64,000 nucleotides of DNA from Gordonia prachuapensis (GTDB taxonomy: Bacteria > Actinomycetota > Actinomycetes > Mycobacteriales > Mycobacteriaceae): the NCBI RefSeq assembly GCF_036350515.1, contig NZ_JAZDUE010000010.1, positions 1 through 64,000 of the forward strand. The letters are read 5' to 3'. The notes below the pieces were generated by a model. It made no database searches and had not been told where the DNA came from. It saw only the letters and a program-made list of their open reading frames with translations. Within the stretch, counting starts at the first letter, position 1. Each line of letters opens with the position of its first letter. Of this stretch, positions 43,554 through 51,646 are shown one piece after another. The position numbers and the translations under genes are program-made.

Positions 43554-44387
43554 TCAGTTCTTCAGGTTCGACCCGGCATCGATGGGCAGTTCCGCGCCCG
43601 TCACGTAGCGGGCTTCGTCGGATGCCAACCAGAGCACGGCATTCGAGATGTCCACTGCCTCGACCCACGGGATCGGCAGCGCGTTGAGTCCCATCGCGGG
43701 AACCGTCAGGTCCTCCTTCGTCGGGTTCTCCAGGTCAGGACGGAACAGTCGGAAGATCGCCTCGTTGTCGATCATCGGGGTGTCGACCATGCAGGGGTGC
43801 AGTGTATTGGCCCGGATGTTGTCGGGTGCCAGCTCGAGCGCCAGTGTCTTCATGAGTCCGGCCACGCCGTGTTTCGCGGAGTTGTAGTGCCCGCCGTTCG
43901 GGATGGCGTAGAGCCCGGCATCGGAGCTGGTCAGGATGATCGATCCGCCGCCGGTGCTGCGCAGGTGCGGGATCGATGCCTTGGCCACATGCCACATGCC
44001 GTTGAGCTGGACGTCGATCATGTCCTTCCAGGACGCCTCGCTGATCTGGTCGATCGGTGCATAGCTGGCGATGCCGGCGTTGGAGACGACGATGTCCAAC
44101 CGGCCGAACTGGGCGACGCCGTCGTCGACGGCCGCCTTCACGGCGTCGTAGTCGCGGACATCGGCCCGGGTCGCGACGATCGTGCGGCCCAGGGACTGGA
44201 CCTGCCGTACGGTCTCGGCGAGATCCTCCGGGGTCGCCATCGGGTAGGGCACGGTGTCGATCTGGGCCGCGATGTCGATCGCGATGATGTCGGCACCCTC
44301 CTGTGCCAGGCGGATGGCATGGCTCCGGCCCTGTCCGCGTGCGGCACCGGTGATGAAGGCGACTTTGCCCTCGACGCGTCCTGGCAT
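43554..44387 (-). CDS. mycofactocin-type SDR family oxidoreductase
   Basis: 277 residues. GKVAFITGAARGQGRSHA is the signature of the mycofactocin-coupled SDR family (carveol dehydrogenase-like, with non-exchangeable NAD). It also has DIIAIDIA, VSNAGIASYAP, LTSSDAG and YNSAK. Such enzymes oxidise alcohols and pass electrons to mycofactocin; the mycofactocin genes are not in the window. ATG 44387 is chosen; GTG 44396 is possible. Tandem site D and a GTGA-type dyad lie upstream. Confidence 0.88.
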   Translation of the reverse strand: MPGRVEGKVAFITGAARGQGRSHAIRLAQEGADIIAIDIAAQIDTVPYPMATPEDLAETVRQVQSLGRTIVATRADVRDYDAVKAAVDDGVAQFGRLDIVVSNAGIASYAPIDQISEASWKDMIDVQLNGMWHVAKASIPHLRSTGGGSIILTSSDAGLYAIPNGGHYNSAKHGVAGLMKTLALELAPDNIRANTLHPCMVDTPMIDNEAIFRLFRPDLENPTKEDLTVPAMGLNALPIPWVEAVDISNAVLWLASDEARYVTGAELPIDAGSNLKN

Positions 44388-44456
44388 GGTTCTCACTTCA
44401 CTTTCGATTTGTCGGACATCGTTGCGTACGTGGCCGTTTCGCCATCCCGGCGAAGT

Positions 44457-44470
44457 GTGTCCTGGATCAC
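44457..44470 (-). promoter_or_regulatory. GTGA-N6-TCAC dyad D (one mismatch)
   Basis: Read toward the SDR gene: GTGATCCAGGACAC, one base away from GTGA-N6-TCAC. It is centred 60.5 bp after the second half of tandem site D and about 76 bp before the SDR start. Confidence 0.4.
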
Positions 44471-44514
44471 GTGCACGTGGTCAACGTATCGGCGGATCGC
44501 CGACCCGGGCGACG

Positions 44515-44547
44515 GCCGGATGACCGATCCGACTGGCGTCAAATGAC
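44515..44547 (-). promoter_or_regulatory. tandem GTCATYTGnC site D, upstream of mycofactocin-type SDR
   Basis: Read toward the SDR: GTCATTTGAC (44547-44538), 23 bp later GTCATCCGGC (44524-44515). The first half is followed by GCCAGTCGGATCG, similar to site C (TCGGTCGGAGATCG). The 287 bp spacer between the response regulator end and the SDR start holds no gene. Confidence 0.65.
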
Positions 44548-44674
44548 CTGGTTCCCCTGCGTCATCGGCTTTGCCCACCAACCCCGCAGCGGGATCATGC
44601 GCTTGAGGCCCAGCGCCCTTGAAGACCGGCGGCCTGGCGCCTGGCCGATCGCGAGTCGTGACCTGGTGGTCGAA

Positions 44675-45370
44675 TCAGTCGCCAGAGGTCAGCCCGGCCT
44701 GCGCGGCCACGAGCGCGGCCTGGGTGCGTGACGACACGTTCAGTTTGGCGAGGATGTTCCCGACGTGGGTCCGGGCGGTGCGTTCGCTGATCACGAGGCG
44801 TGTGGCGATGTCCTGATTGGACATGCCGGCGGCCAGCAGGACCGCGACCTCACGCTCGCGTGCAGTCAGCAGATCGATGGCGCGGTGCTCGGATTGCAGA
44901 GGCCGGGCGAGAACGTCGGTGACAGCGGGGTCGATGGGCATCTCCCCACCCCGGATCCGGTGAATCGCGGAGACGAGTTCATCCGGACTGGCATCCTTCA
45001 ACAGGTATCCGCGGCATCCGGCGGCGATCGCGCTGCGGACCGACTGCCCGTCGGTGTAGCTCGTCAGGACGAGAACCGCCACGCTCGGATACCGCGCGGA
45101 GATCTGCTCGATCGTCGCCACGCCGTCCATCCCGGGCATCCGCATGTCGACGATCGCGATGTCGGGTAGCCGCCCGCGGGTGGCAAAGGTGTTCAGCACC
45201 GCCAGGGCCTCGCGGCCGTTGGCCGCATCGCCGTCGACGACGATGTCGTCGAACACCTCCAGCAGCGATCGGATGCCGGTGCGGACCACGGCATGGTCAT
45301 CGACGATCAGGACGTGGATCGGGTCCTGCCCGTGATCGGCGGCAGGCCCGGCGGTGCGATCCTCCGACAT
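44675..45370 (-). CDS. NarL/FixJ-type response regulator
   Basis: 231 residues. Receiver domain IHVLIVDDHAVVRTGIRSLL with phospho-acceptor Asp in AIVDMRMPGMDG and Lys in YLLKDAS; C-terminal LuxR-type HTH LTAREREVAVLLAAGMSNQD, then ISERTARTHVGNILAKL. Its ATG overlaps the TGA of the kinase gene by one base (TGATG), so the two form a translationally coupled pair. It is the best candidate, with the regulator at 51643, for binding the tandem GTCATYTG sites (inference). Confidence 0.93.
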   Translation of the reverse strand: MSEDRTAGPAADHGQDPIHVLIVDDHAVVRTGIRSLLEVFDDIVVDGDAANGREALAVLNTFATRGRLPDIAIVDMRMPGMDGVATIEQISARYPSVAVLVLTSYTDGQSVRSAIAAGCRGYLLKDASPDELVSAIHRIRGGEMPIDPAVTDVLARPLQSEHRAIDLLTAREREVAVLLAAGMSNQDIATRLVISERTARTHVGNILAKLNVSSRTQAALVAAQAGLTSGD

Positions 45371-46599
45371 CAGGGGCGCTCGGTTCGCGTCATCGGAGCG
45401 GGGACCTCCAGGTCGATGGTGGTGCCGGCACCGGTGCTGGTGATGCTCAGGCGCCCACCGAGTTCGGCCGCGCGCGAGCGCATGCTGGCGACGCCGAGAC
45501 GATCGGGTCTGTCGAGTTCCGGGTCGAAGCCGATCCCGTCGTCGCAGACGTTCAGGCGCAGGAGCCGTCCGCCATCGCGCCAGATCGGTCCGAGGTCGAC
45601 GGTTATCCGGGAGGCCTGTGCGTGGTTGGCGGCGTTCCCGATCGCCTCGCGGGCGATGAGGTAGATCTCCATCTCCGTGGTCGACGACAACCGCGGAAGG
45701 TCGCCGGCAGCGTGGAACTCCACCCGGCATGCCGCACGGTCACAGATGGCCATGGTGAATCTCTCGATGGCCTCGGCGACGCCGACATCGTGCAGATCCG
45801 GTGGGCGCAGATGCATGATGAGCGCCCGCATGTCATGGACGGTCCGATCCACCACCGACGTGAGATCCTGCAGACCGGGAACGGTCGGATCGTCGGTGCG
45901 CTCGGCCGTGATCAGCAGCGCTGTGGCCTGCATTCGCATGGAGAACAGGGATTGCGACACGGCGTCGTGGATGTCGCGGGCGACCCGGTTGCGCTCTTCG
46001 AGCGCAGCCCGCTGCGTGGACTCGGCGAGCAGCCGCGCGGTGTGCACCGCGATGGCGCCGTGATCGGCCATGGCGGTGAGGAACGAGATCTCGGACTCGT
46101 CCGGCTCCCGTTCGTCACCGTAGATGACTGTCATGGCCCCCACCTGCTCCTCGCGCACCACCAGCGGGATCGACACGATACTGGTCCACCCCGCGCTGCG
46201 CGCCATCTCGGTGTACGGCGCGAAGCGCGGATCGCTGCCGAGCATGCCGGCCATGTCCCGTGAGACCCGCGCCCGTGAGCGGTACGCCTCCAACGACACC
46301 AAGGGTGTCCGCAGTGCCATCGACTCGTTGATCTGCTCGAGGAATCCGTCCGGGTAGCCGGCCGATCCGAACAGCTCCACCGAATCCTCGAACCGGGAGA
46401 TCAGCAGTAGTGCGCACGCTGTGGCGTTGCTCGCGCTCAGCACCTCCTCCGCGAGACGGTCGAGCACGGTCTGCAGCGACCCTTCGCACGCAATGGTGGA
46501 GGCAGCGCGGGCGAAGGCCGCGACGATGCGGTCGTGTGCCGGTCCGGGCGTCGATGTGCCCACTCGGGTCTGCGCTGTGATTCCGGTCACATGATTCAT
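45370..46599 (-). CDS. GAF-domain sensor histidine kinase
   Basis: 409 residues, same architecture as the kinase at 42279: GAF (GSAGYPDGFLEQI, ADHGAIAVHTARLLAE), HisKA_3 with His at about 211 in RDIHDAVSQSLF, HATPase_c with LIAREAIGNAANHA, CDDGIGFD and GVASMRSRA. No membrane segment. It lies 43 bp downstream of the alpha/beta hydrolase gene on the same strand and directly before its response regulator, so hydrolase, kinase and regulator may be one operon driven from site E. Confidence 0.92.
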   Translation of the reverse strand: MNHVTGITAQTRVGTSTPGPAHDRIVAAFARAASTIACEGSLQTVLDRLAEEVLSASNATACALLLISRFEDSVELFGSAGYPDGFLEQINESMALRTPLVSLEAYRSRARVSRDMAGMLGSDPRFAPYTEMARSAGWTSIVSIPLVVREEQVGAMTVIYGDEREPDESEISFLTAMADHGAIAVHTARLLAESTQRAALEERNRVARDIHDAVSQSLFSMRMQATALLITAERTDDPTVPGLQDLTSVVDRTVHDMRALIMHLRPPDLHDVGVAEAIERFTMAICDRAACRVEFHAAGDLPRLSSTTEMEIYLIAREAIGNAANHAQASRITVDLGPIWRDGGRLLRLNVCDDGIGFDPELDRPDRLGVASMRSRAAELGGRLSITSTGAGTTIDLEVPAPMTRTERP

Positions 46600-46642
46600 C
46601 GTACGGCGAATGAAGCCCGGCGGGCTGCGGTTGCCCCGGCGT

Positions 46643-47566
46643 TCACGCCTGCCCGAGGAACTCGAGCACGGCCTGCGCGGTTTCGGCCGGTGACTCCTCG
46701 TGTGGGAAGTGCCCGCCCGGGAGGACCACTCCGGCGACGTCGTCGGCCACTTGGCTCATCATCTGCTCCACCCCTGCGCCCAGACTCTGTGCCCCGCCGA
46801 GGGCCAGGACGGGCATCTTCAGCGGTCCCTCCTGCTGGAATCCGACCATTTGTGCCGACGTTTCCGGCGACATGAGTTCGCGGTAGAACTGGAAGCTCGC
46901 GTGCAGGGCCGCCGGGTCGCGCAGCGCTGCGACGTAGGTCTCGATCGCGTGTTCCGGGATGGCGTCGGGGGTGGCCGCCTTGGACGTGAACTGGTGGCCG
47001 AAGTAGATCTCTTCACGTCCGGCCACCATCTTCTCGTTGATCTCGCCGAGGCGGTTGAATGCGAAGTGCCACAACATCTCGTTGCTCATCTCGTCTGCGA
47101 ACAGCGGTGGTGACGGCGACAGTCCGGGAAGGATCGCCTCGCCGACCGCCAGGTGGGTGACCCGATCACGATGGCGAGCCGCGAGCGCGTAGCCCACGAT
47201 CATGCCCAGGTCGTGGCCGACCACGGCGTAGTGGTCATGTCCCAGCGACTCCATCAGTCCTGCCATGTCGTCGGCGAGGGTGGCCGCGTCGTAGCCGGTG
47301 GCCGGCTTGTCGCTCGCGCCCACCCCGCGCAGGTCGGCGGCCACGACGGTGAATCGTTGTGCCAGAATCGGCATCACGAGACGCCAGCCGTACCAGAACT
47401 CCGGCCAGGCCGGCAGCAGCAGGACCGCAGGGCCATTGCCGCCGACGACGGCGTGCAGCCGGTGTCCGTCGACATCCACCAGATGGCTGGTGAAGGTGTC
47501 GGCGAAGGCCTGGGGCAGGCCGGGTACCTCGGACACCGTGCACGGCGCCGTGTCTGTGTTGATCAT
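46643..47566 (-). CDS. alpha/beta hydrolase (epoxide hydrolase / dehalogenase-like)
   Basis: 307 residues. LLLPAWPEFWYGWRLVMPIL is the HGxP-like oxyanion region of epoxide hydrolases and related enzymes; the nucleophile elbow VVGHDLGMIVG has Asp119, which favours epoxide hydrolase or dehalogenase chemistry over esterase; the catalytic His is in GHFPHEESP. AGGAGT precedes the ATG. Tandem site E and dyad E are upstream; the kinase/regulator pair follows. Confidence 0.85.
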   Translation of the reverse strand: MINTDTAPCTVSEVPGLPQAFADTFTSHLVDVDGHRLHAVVGGNGPAVLLLPAWPEFWYGWRLVMPILAQRFTVVAADLRGVGASDKPATGYDAATLADDMAGLMESLGHDHYAVVGHDLGMIVGYALAARHRDRVTHLAVGEAILPGLSPSPPLFADEMSNEMLWHFAFNRLGEINEKMVAGREEIYFGHQFTSKAATPDAIPEHAIETYVAALRDPAALHASFQFYRELMSPETSAQMVGFQQEGPLKMPVLALGGAQSLGAGVEQMMSQVADDVAGVVLPGGHFPHEESPAETAQAVLEFLGQA

Positions 47567-47628
47567 CGTGAGACTCCTGTGTTGTGGGGCCGTTCATGGT
47601 GGTGGGGACGCAACGGATTGCCTTCTGC

Positions 47629-47642
47629 GTGACCTGCATCAC
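47629..47642 (-). promoter_or_regulatory. GTGA-N6-TCAC dyad E
   Basis: Read toward the hydrolase gene: GTGATGCAGGTCAC, perfect in both half-sites, centred 59.5 bp beyond the second half of tandem site E and about 70 bp before the ATG. Confidence 0.5.
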
Positions 47643-47685
47643 TCTCTAGGCGCGACGCTATCGAGCCACGCGCGAGTCGACCACC

Positions 47686-47718
47686 GACAGATGACGAGTG
47701 CGACCAGAGTCAAATGAC
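47686..47718 (-). promoter_or_regulatory. tandem GTCATYTGnC site E, upstream of alpha/beta hydrolase
   Basis: Read toward the hydrolase: GTCATTTGAC (47718-47709), 23 bp later GTCATCTGTC (47695-47686). The same 353 bp spacer leads to the divergent SDR at 47920. Apart from this site and the dyad, nothing gene-like is seen there. Confidence 0.68.
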
Positions 47719-47919
47719 CTGGTGTCCCGCATCGCGGCGGCGGGGTGCGGCGGGACCGGGTACGTCCTTTGACCCACCATCAGATGGTCGGTTGCCCGAT
47801 GCATCTGGCGTGCGTGCCGACCGAAGATCAAAGCGAGCGTCGGACGGTGAGCGGCAGAACGGCTCCCGGAATCTTTCCGACACTGCCTATTCCATCTCCG
47901 ACCATCCTGAGGGAGAACC

Positions 47920-48816
47920 ATGACGAGCCGCTCCGTCGCCGGTGATGACAGCAAGACCGCCGAGCGCGGTGCGGGAGAGAGCCGGCCACTGGCGGGCCGC
48001 ACACTGCTGATGTCCGGCGGGAGTCGAGGGATCGGACTCGCGATCGCGGTGGCCGCAGCGACGTCGGGCGCCAACGTGGCGTTCGTGGCCAAGACCGAGT
48101 CACCGGACCCTCGGCTGCCCGGCACCGTACAGGCGACCGCCGCCGAGATCGAGGCCGTCGGCGGACGGGTGCTCCCCATCGTCGGGGACATCCGGGACGA
48201 ATTAACCGTGACCGATGCGGTCGCGCAGACCGTCGACACCTTCGGTGGTATCGACATCGTCGTCAACAATGCCTCGGCCATCGCGCTCACCGGGTTCGGC
48301 GAGCTGCCGCTCAAGCGCTTCGACCTGATGTTCGACGTGAACGTACGCGGGACGTTCCTGCTGACCAGCGCCGCCCTCCCACACCTGCAGGCATCGGGTG
48401 ACGGACGTGTGCTGACGTTGTCGCCGCCACTGAACCCCGACCCGCGGTGGCTGCGCGAGTATGCCCCGTACACCACCAGCAAGTATGCGATGACGCTGCT
48501 CACGCTCGGCGTCGCCGAGCAGATGCGGGGCACCGGTGTCAGTGCGAACTGTCTGTGGCCGGCCACCCTGATCGCGACCGCTGCCGTGCAGAACGTGGTC
48601 GCCGGCAATGCCGGGATGCGGGCGGCCCGACGTCCGGAGATCATGGCCGATGCCGCGATGATCGCGCTGACATCACGGGAGACCGATGGGTCCGTCGCCA
48701 CCGGAAACTGTTACGTGGATGCGGACCTACTGCGCGCAGCAGGCATCCACGATCTCGGCAGGTACGCGGTGGACGGCGCGGACGAGGCGAGTCTCGAACC
48801 CGATCTTTTCCTCTGA
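47920..48816 (+). CDS. SDR family oxidoreductase (HSDL2-like)
   Basis: 298-residue SDR. LLMSGGSRGIGLAIAVAA holds the TGxxxGIG-type cofactor motif in altered form (SGGSRGIG); NNASAIAL replaces the usual NNAG; YTTSK carries the catalytic Tyr/Lys; and FVAKTESPDPRLPGTVQATA is typical of the HSDL2/citronellol-dehydrogenase-like subgroup. GAGGGAG precedes the ATG. It is divergent from the alpha/beta hydrolase and separated from the next gene by a strong hairpin. Confidence 0.85.
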   Translation: MTSRSVAGDDSKTAERGAGESRPLAGRTLLMSGGSRGIGLAIAVAAATSGANVAFVAKTESPDPRLPGTVQATAAEIEAVGGRVLPIVGDIRDELTVTDAVAQTVDTFGGIDIVVNNASAIALTGFGELPLKRFDLMFDVNVRGTFLLTSAALPHLQASGDGRVLTLSPPLNPDPRWLREYAPYTTSKYAMTLLTLGVAEQMRGTGVSANCLWPATLIATAAVQNVVAGNAGMRAARRPEIMADAAMIALTSRETDGSVATGNCYVDADLLRAAGIHDLGRYAVDGADEASLEPDLFL

Positions 48817-48872
48817 GTGGCCGTGCGGTCGACGTCGTCGTCACCGAGTTATCGAGTGGCGCGTCAGTCGAC

Positions 48873-48901
48873 GGTGCCCCGGCCGTCACGGCCGGGGCAC
48901 C
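48873..48901. terminator. strong hairpin between convergent genes
   Basis: GGTGCCCCGGCCG (48873-48885), loop TCA, CGGCCGGGGCACC (48889-48901): a perfect 13-bp stem between the SDR and the convergent VOC gene. Confidence 0.8.
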
Positions 48902-48916
48902 ATCGGTCGCCGTCAG

Positions 48917-49903
48917 TCAGGCGAAGTAGTAGGACGGCGGGCCTTTGGGGTCGTAGTCCAACTCCCACCAATTGTTGTCCAGGTCGCGGAACTCGACAGC
49001 AAGACGTCCGAACGCATCCGTCGTGGGCTCGGTGAGGTCGTGGATGGGGAATTCGGTCAGTTCACCGAGTGTCTTGTGTGCGTCGCGCAACTTGGCTTCG
49101 GAGTCGAAGAGCAAGCGGTTACGCATGCCGTGTTCCATCTGCGGATCATTGGATGCCACAGCCACATAGCGGTGTTCGGTGCCGAGTCCCGCCATCATCG
49201 ACACCGGGGACTGCTGCATCATCTGGAATCCGAGCACCTTCTCGTAGAAGTCCCGCGTCTTCTGCAGGTTGTTGACCTCCAGCGTCCCATGCGAGATCCG
49301 GATGCTCTGGAAGACAGCAGGCTTGGGGACGTAATCCTCGCGTTCATGCTCTTGCTTGTATGCGGAGATCCGTTCGGCGAGGATGTCGACCCCGGGAGCA
49401 AAGTGCACGCGCGCCTCCTCGGCGCTCATATCCGGACGGTCGGTGTAGTCCTTCAGGTCTTTGTCCATCGGACCGTCGATGGCGAGGTTGCACTCCCACC
49501 AGTTGTTGTCCCGGTCCTGGAAGTAGAACCCGAACGTGCCGTGCATGACCATCGGTTTGGTCATCTTCTTGATCCCGTAGTGCTCCTTGCGTTCCGAGAG
49601 CCGCGCATGCTCGGCAACCGCATCGCCTCTGGTCTGGAAGCCGTTGTGCCGCAGGATCGGCATCTCGAGCGGCTCGTCGACCTTCTCCACCTCGTACACG
49701 TGATCGGTGCCGAGCCTGACGACGAGCCGATTCGGACCCATCGGGGCCACCTCGAAGCCGAGGGCCTCTTCGTAGAAGATCCTCGACGCCTCCAGATCGA
49801 TCGATGGGAGAGTGGCGCTGCTGATCGCCATGGCGTCGAGAAGAGGGGCGGTCACGTGGTTACCGCGGGTGAGCCGGATGGTCTCGGGTGCTTCGGTGGT
49901 CAT
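48917..49903 (-). CDS. VOC family protein, extradiol dioxygenase-like, two modules
   Basis: 328 residues with two VOC repeats, each ending in the hallmark aromatic-acidic segment: FQDRDNNWWECNLA in the first and FRDLDNNWWELDYD in the second, where Glu is the usual metal ligand. SHGTLEVNNLQKTRDFYEKV opens the second module with a candidate His ligand. Probably a ring-cleavage dioxygenase or glyoxalase-type enzyme. ATG 49903 is chosen because AAGGAG lies upstream. It follows the ferredoxin by 60 bp and shares tandem site F. Confidence 0.8.
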   Translation of the reverse strand: MTTEAPETIRLTRGNHVTAPLLDAMAISSATLPSIDLEASRIFYEEALGFEVAPMGPNRLVVRLGTDHVYEVEKVDEPLEMPILRHNGFQTRGDAVAEHARLSERKEHYGIKKMTKPMVMHGTFGFYFQDRDNNWWECNLAIDGPMDKDLKDYTDRPDMSAEEARVHFAPGVDILAERISAYKQEHEREDYVPKPAVFQSIRISHGTLEVNNLQKTRDFYEKVLGFQMMQQSPVSMMAGLGTEHRYVAVASNDPQMEHGMRNRLLFDSEAKLRDAHKTLGELTEFPIHDLTEPTTDAFGRLAVEFRDLDNNWWELDYDPKGPPSYYFA

Positions 49904-49963
49904 CGTCAAACTCCTTCGGAAGTCGCGGCTGTTGAGGAGACGGCCGCATCGGTTGCGGCCTGT

Positions 49964-50158
49964 TCAGTCGTGCACGAGCGTGATCGCCGCGGTGGGACAG
50001 GCGAGCACAGCGTCCTCGGCGGTGCCCGCGAGGTCCGGGCCGACGGGGTCGATCAGCACCTCGGCGATACCGCTCGGCCCGAGGTCGAACAGTTCGGGCG
50101 CGACGGCCAGGCACATGGCGGTCGCTTGGCAGCGGGCGGTGTCTACCTGCAGCTTCAT
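49964..50158 (-). CDS. ferredoxin, single [3Fe-4S]-type cluster
   Basis: 64 residues, MKLQVDTARCQATAMCLAVAP at the front, ligands C10, C16 and C54 in LACPTAAI. It is a close paralogue of the ferredoxin at 9144 (MKIQVDTNRCQGTAMCLAVAP), and both genes have a tandem GTCATYTG site upstream. It has no adjacent reductase and may borrow the one at 9341. AAGGAAGTGACC precedes the ATG. First in an operon with the VOC gene. Confidence 0.92.
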   Translation of the reverse strand: MKLQVDTARCQATAMCLAVAPELFDLGPSGIAEVLIDPVGPDLAGTAEDAVLACPTAAITLVHD

Positions 50159-50212
50159 GGTCACTTCCTTGTCATCTGACTCGTGGCGTTCCGCGCCTGT
50201 CGACCTGGTGAC

Positions 50213-50226
50213 GTGACGAAGGTCAC
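50213..50226 (-). promoter_or_regulatory. GTGA-N6-TCAC dyad F
   Basis: GTGACGAAGGTCAC (plus strand), perfect in both half-sites, is centred 59.5 bp beyond the second half of tandem site F and about 61 bp before the ferredoxin ATG. Confidence 0.5.
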
Positions 50227-50269
50227 GTGCTACCTCCGACTGTATTGCTGCTAACCTCCGCGACCCAGC

Positions 50270-50303
50270 GTCAGATGACCGAGCTCTGGCTGCGACAAAT
50301 GAC
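50270..50303 (-). promoter_or_regulatory. tandem GTCATYTGnC site F, ferredoxin/kinase divergent region
   Basis: Read toward the ferredoxin: GTCATTTGTC (50303-50294), 24 bp later GTCATCTGAC (50279-50270). It lies between the ferredoxin (start 50158) and the divergent kinase (start 50402), about 100 bp from the latter, and may control both. Confidence 0.68.
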
Positions 50304-50401
50304 CGAGTTCGGCCAGAAGGTTCGTGACCTGGGTAATCGTCGACCCGAAGGCGGTATCGGCGGGCTGGGCCGGCCCTGTGGCGGGCACGTACAATCGGTC
50401 T

Positions 50402-51646
50402 GTGTCGAATGTCACTTCCGCTAATGCGAGTTGCGCAGATTGCGAGGACGGTTTGCGGGGCCGACGGCTCGACGCCTTCGCGAGGGCCGCTGCGGCGATC
50501 GCATTGGAGGGGCCGCTGCAGGTGGTTCTCGACCATTTGGCCGAGGAAGTGCTGATCGCGAGCCAGGCGAACGCGTGTGGGATCGCATTGGTGTCACGGC
50601 TGGGCGACTCGGTGGAGTTGTTCGGTGCGGCCGGCTACCCCGAAGGCTACGTCGATCACATCAATGAGGCGATCGCCCTGCGCGCTCCGCTGGTCTCGCT
50701 GGAGGCATACCGTGCGCGCGTCAACATCACCCGCGACGTCGCGCGCACGCTGGCCGGTGACCCGCGGTTCAAGCCCTTCGTCCAGATGACCGAGATCGCC
50801 GGCTGGACCACGCTCGTGACGATTCCGCTCGAACTACGCGGTGAGCGCGTCGGCGTGTTGACGGCCCTCTACACCGACAGCAGACAACCCGACTCGTCGG
50901 ACACCACCTTCCTGACGGCGATGGCCGATCACGGCGCGATCGCCATCAACACGGCCAGGCTGCTCGCCGAGACGAGGGACAAGGTGGCGCAGGAGGAACG
51001 CAACCGCATGGCCCGCGAGATCCACGACGCCGTGTCGCAGTCGTTGTTCTCGATGAAGATGCGTACCAAGGCATTGCAGATCGCGGCGGAACGCACCGAG
51101 GACAGCACGGGAAAGCTCCGGCCGGGGTTGGCGGCGATGGAGGGCACGGTGGACCGCGCGGTCGAGGACATGCGGGCGCTGATCATGCATCTGCGTCCGA
51201 CCGATCTCCGTGACAACGACCTCGCCAACGCGATAAAGCGATACGCCGAGGCGGTGTCGGATCGGGACGCCATCTTCGTCGAGGTGCGGTTGTCCGGCGA
51301 GATGCCGAACTTCGACCGCGACACGGAGGTGAAGATCTACCAGATCGCGCGCGAAGCCATCGCCAACAGCGTCGACCACGCCAAGGCGTCGCGCCTGGCC
51401 GTTCGGCTCAGCCCGGACTGGCGCAACGGTGTCGGCCACCTGGTTCTGGAAATCGTCGACGACGGTGTGGGTTTCGACGTCTCGGCCGAGCGTCCGGGCC
51501 ACATCGGCATCGCCGCCATGCGTGAACGGGCATCGGAGATCGGAGCGGACCTCATGTTGACCAGTGTCCCGACGGGTACCACGGTCCGTCTGGAGGTCGT
51601 GATGCCGACTGTGTCCCTCACGGAACCATCGGGAGCGCACGCGTGA
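50402..51646 (+). CDS. GAF-domain sensor histidine kinase
   Basis: 414 residues, third member of the local kinase family. GAF: FARAAAAIALEGPLQVVLDH, GAAGYPEGYVDHI, ADHGAIAINTARLLAE; HisKA_3 with His at about 208 in REIHDAVSQSLF; HATPase_c with QIAREAIANSVDHAK, VDDGVGFD and GIAAMRERA. The GTG at 50402 makes the N-terminus match its paralogues (FARAA at about residue 26); a GTG at 50324 is the alternative. The stop overlaps the next start (GTGA). Confidence 0.92.
   Translation: MSNVTSANASCADCEDGLRGRRLDAFARAAAAIALEGPLQVVLDHLAEEVLIASQANACGIALVSRLGDSVELFGAAGYPEGYVDHINEAIALRAPLVSLEAYRARVNITRDVARTLAGDPRFKPFVQMTEIAGWTTLVTIPLELRGERVGVLTALYTDSRQPDSSDTTFLTAMADHGAIAINTARLLAETRDKVAQEERNRMAREIHDAVSQSLFSMKMRTKALQIAAERTEDSTGKLRPGLAAMEGTVDRAVEDMRALIMHLRPTDLRDNDLANAIKRYAEAVSDRDAIFVEVRLSGEMPNFDRDTEVKIYQIAREAIANSVDHAKASRLAVRLSPDWRNGVGHLVLEIVDDGVGFDVSAERPGHIGIAAMRERASEIGADLMLTSVPTGTTVRLEVVMPTVSLTEPSGAHA

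Noticed and set aside
50171..50180. Single GTCATCTGAC half-site just upstream of the ferredoxin start codon
   Set aside because: It matches the half-site but is alone, in the opposite orientation and overlaps the translation start region; kept out of the tandem-site list.
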